In this document: positions 6,743-7,611 of the stretch, one piece after another
Numbering within the stretch: position 1 is the stretch's first letter
Layout: each line of letters opens with the position of its first letter
NCBI GenBank assembly: GCA_900547305.1
Contig: URGH01000093.1
Coordinates: 1-7,611, forward strand
Source of the DNA: an uncultured Oscillospiraceae bacterium
GTDB lineage: Bacteria; Bacillota; Clostridia; Oscillospirales; Acutalibacteraceae
DNA length: 7,611 nt
Direction of reading: 5' to 3'
Made by a program: the position numbers and the translations under genes
The notes under the pieces: model-generated
What the model saw: the letters and a program-made list of their open reading frames with translations, nothing else
What the model was told of the DNA's origin: nothing
Database searches by the model: none

Positions 6743-6777
6743 TTAGACATTAGATATTAGACGGTAGATGTTAGATA
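6743..6777. repeat. Five tandem 7-bp units, consensus TTAGAYR
   Basis: The units are TTAGACA, TTAGATA, TTAGACG, GTAGATG and TTAGATA, contiguous and with no gaps. The TAGA core is constant in all five, and the last two bases alternate pyrimidine-purine. They fill the space between inverted repeats R2 and R3. No open frame or RNA fold explains them. Confidence 0.8.
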
Positions 6778-6780
6778 AAT

Positions 6781-6848
6781 ACCCCTCAGTCGTGCATACG
6801 CACGACAGCTCCCCTCTGTTTTGACTTACGCCAAAAAGAAGGGAGCCG
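6781..6848 (+). repeat. Hairpin repeat R3 (long copy)
   Basis: GTCGTGC (6789-6795) pairs perfectly with GCACGAC (6800-6806) over loop ATAC. A second fold follows, with outer stem GCTCCC (6808-6813) and GGGAGC (6841-6846) and inner stem TTTTG (6819-6823) with CAAAA (6832-6836). It ends 4 bp from the stop codon of the minus-strand gene and would be the first structure in that transcript after translation ends. No clear T-run is present in that direction. Confidence 0.75.
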
Positions 6849-6851
6849 TTA

Positions 6852-7157
6852 TCATTCTTCCAACTCTTTCGCACGGGTGTAAAACCCGTGCGATAATTTT
6901 ATGCCACCGATAAGCCCCATTTCAAAAAACGTCCGCCGCAGCGTGGTTATAGCTATTCCTATTGTTTCGTCCAATTCTTCGCGTTCCTCCTTATTGTTTG
7001 CAAATCTCTCTGCTAACGAAAACAGTGACTTTTCCGCTTTTCTTACGGTTTTCTCGTAGCTTTCCTTTTCGGGAATTTCTATAAGCTCGCCGCCGTTTGC
7101 AAGATAGTCGGATAAATAAAGCAGATCGCACTTGCTCCAAAGGTTAGAAAATTCCAT
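6852..7157 (-). CDS. Unrecognised small helical protein, divergent from an XRE regulator
   Basis: 101 residues; I do not recognise the family firmly. The sequence is almost wholly helix-compatible and rich in Glu and Lys, with a charged, coiled-coil-like middle (about 31-66) and the C-terminal pattern FFEMGLIGGIKLSHGFY. That pattern recalls small Clostridia proteins ending in a G-F-x-x-G-x-x-L element, such as those grouped as DUF6809, but the likeness is weak. There is no signal peptide or clear membrane helix, and one cysteine (Cys10). GGAG on the minus strand (7167-7170) lies 9 nt before the ATG. A perfect-consensus promoter about 70 bp upstream drives it, with an operator on its start site, so it is probably strong but tightly repressed. 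A role as the effector controlled by the neighbouring HTH protein is inferred from arrangement alone. Confidence 0.65.
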   Translation of the reverse strand: MEFSNLWSKCDLLYLSDYLANGGELIEIPEKESYEKTVRKAEKSLFSLAERFANNKEEREELDETIGIAITTLRRTFFEMGLIGGIKLSHGFYTRAKELEE

Positions 7158-7208
7158 TTTTGATTTCTCCGTTCATAAAATATTTACATTTTGTATCTCT
7201 GTAATTTA

Positions 7209-7226
7209 ATTAGAGATTTCTCTAAT
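7209..7226. promoter_or_regulatory. Operator O1, palindrome ATTAG-N8-CTAAT
   Basis: ATTAGAGA (7209-7216) and TCTCTAAT (7219-7226) are perfect 8-bp arms around TT. The symmetry continues imperfectly out to CTCTGT (7197-7202) and ACAGAG (7233-7238) on the same centre, matching at 16 of 21 positions. It directly abuts the leftward -10 box and covers its expected start point, a repressor-type location. O2 has the same ATTAG-N8-CTAAT core. Confidence 0.7.
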
Positions 7227-7255
7227 ATTATAACAGAGTTATCTATAAATGTCAA
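7227..7255 (-). promoter_or_regulatory. Perfect-consensus promoter for the 101-residue protein gene
   Basis: On the minus strand, TTGACA (7250-7255) and TATAAT (7227-7232) are separated by exactly 17 bp, matching the sigma-A consensus at all 12 positions. Transcription would start near 7220, inside operator O1, and give a leader of about 60 nt. Such a strong promoter usually needs control, which the overlapping palindrome can supply. Confidence 0.85.
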
Positions 7256-7259
7256 GCAC

Positions 7260-7281
7260 AAATTAGCATACAATCTAATTT
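7260..7281. promoter_or_regulatory. Operator O2, palindrome ATTAG-N8-CTAAT
   Basis: AAATTAG (7260-7266) and CTAATTT (7275-7281) are perfect 7-bp arms around 8 bp, containing the same ATTAG-N8-CTAAT core as O1. It lies 5 bp upstream of the leftward -35 box and 15 bp upstream of the rightward -35 box. Its centre is 53 bp from that of O1. Confidence 0.65.
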
Positions 7282-7295
7282 TATTCGGATTTTCT

Positions 7296-7324
7296 TTGAT
7301 TTTTTTCATTTTTAGGCTTATAAT
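7296..7324 (+). promoter_or_regulatory. Promoter for the XRE-type regulator gene
   Basis: TTGATT (7296-7301) and TATAAT (7319-7324) are separated by 17 bp; the -10 box is perfect. Transcription would begin near 7331, leaving a leader of only about 18 nt that still includes GGAG at 7335-7338. Neither palindrome overlaps these boxes; O2 lies just upstream. Confidence 0.75.
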
Positions 7325-7348
7325 TGTTAAGAACGGAGTGATTACATA

Positions 7349-7561
7349 ATGTCAACCGCAAAGAAAATTAAAATGATGCTTGTGGAACGCGATATGACAA
7401 TGGCTAAATTAGCGGGTCTGTTGGATATTAAACCCCCAACATTAAGCTATAAAATTAAACGTGATAATTTCAGCGAAAGCGATTTGAAAAAAATCGCCGA
7501 TGTTTTGGGCTATGAATACGAGGCGGTATTCACCGACAAAAACACCGGGAAAAAGATATAG
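7349..7561 (+). CDS. Small XRE/Cro-type helix-turn-helix transcriptional regulator
   Basis: 70-residue single-domain DNA-binding protein. The Cro/C1-type HTH fold occupies almost the whole chain: a first helix (about 4-13), the HTH pair in MAKLAGLLDIKPPTLSYKIK (18-37) with KPPTLSYKI as recognition helix, and the closing helix SDLKKIADVLG (44-54). Nothing follows that could bind a ligand or dimerise, so it resembles the minimal regulators of phage, conjugative elements and toxin-antitoxin loci. GGAG about 10 nt before the ATG supports the start. It is divergent from the 101-residue protein gene, and two identical-core palindromes lie between them, so autoregulation plus control of the neighbour is the natural reading. 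That it binds these sites is inferred, not shown. Confidence 0.85.
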   Translation: MSTAKKIKMMLVERDMTMAKLAGLLDIKPPTLSYKIKRDNFSESDLKKIADVLGYEYEAVFTDKNTGKKI

Positions 7562-7574
7562 GTAAAAACAAAAT

Positions 7575-7611
7575 AGCCTCCCCTGTGTAAGGGTGCGGGT
7601 GTCCGGTGGAC
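7575..7611 (-). repeat. Hairpin repeat R4 (cut by window end)
   Basis: The first 19 bases, AGCCTCCCCTGTGTAAGGG (7575-7593), are identical to the start of R2. The sequence then diverges and contains GTCC/GGAC, which could pair across GGT (7601-7611). It begins 13 bp after the regulator stop codon and continues beyond the window. It may also serve as a downstream structure for that transcript. Confidence 0.65.

Noticed and set aside
6637..6848. CRISPR array or small-RNA gene in the repeat region
   Set aside because: The repeats differ in length and orientation with no regular spacers, and no promoter or terminator pair marks an RNA gene.

Overview
The window looks like chromosomal DNA of an anaerobic Firmicute, probably a gut Clostridia-type organism. 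This is inferred from strong GGAGG-type ribosome binding sites, a moderate-GC coding style, a two-gene minimal SUF iron-sulfur system, a BirA with an HTH domain, a YveK/YwqD-type exopolysaccharide kinase pair and GC-rich intergenic hairpin repeats. I cannot assign a genus.

Layout. Positions 1-81 hold two hairpins and the possible tail of an upstream frame. A good sigma-A-type promoter at 85-113 then drives smsC-smsB (148-1802), an ATPase/scaffold pair for Fe-S cluster assembly whose genes overlap by ATGA. A small convergent gene of unknown function (1804-2112, minus) stops 1 bp from smsB. Divergent from it, deoD (purine nucleoside phosphorylase) overlaps birA (biotin-protein ligase/repressor) by ATGA. 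A new extended -10 promoter at 3927-3955 starts a three-gene run: a Wzz/YveK-type copolymerase, a BY-type tyrosine kinase with a C-terminal tyrosine cluster, and an SGNH/GDSL hydrolase. No glycosyltransferase, flippase or phosphatase gene is present here.

The last kilobase is accessory in character. Positions 6637-6848 hold three related hairpin repeats, two of them an inverted pair bracketing five tandem copies of a 7-bp unit. Next comes a divergent two-gene module: an unrecognised 101-residue helical protein (minus) and a 70-residue XRE-type HTH protein (plus). Their intergenic region has a perfect-consensus promoter facing left, a near-consensus promoter facing right, and two copies of the palindrome ATTAG-N8-CTAAT whose centres are 53 bp apart, about five helical turns. 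One copy sits on the leftward transcription start and the other between the two -35 boxes. The module is followed at the window edge by another copy of the repeat seen before it.

The most interesting signal is this double-operator switch in its repeat-flanked setting. The rest is mainly recognisable housekeeping or surface-polysaccharide regulation. No tRNA, rRNA or CRISPR array was seen.
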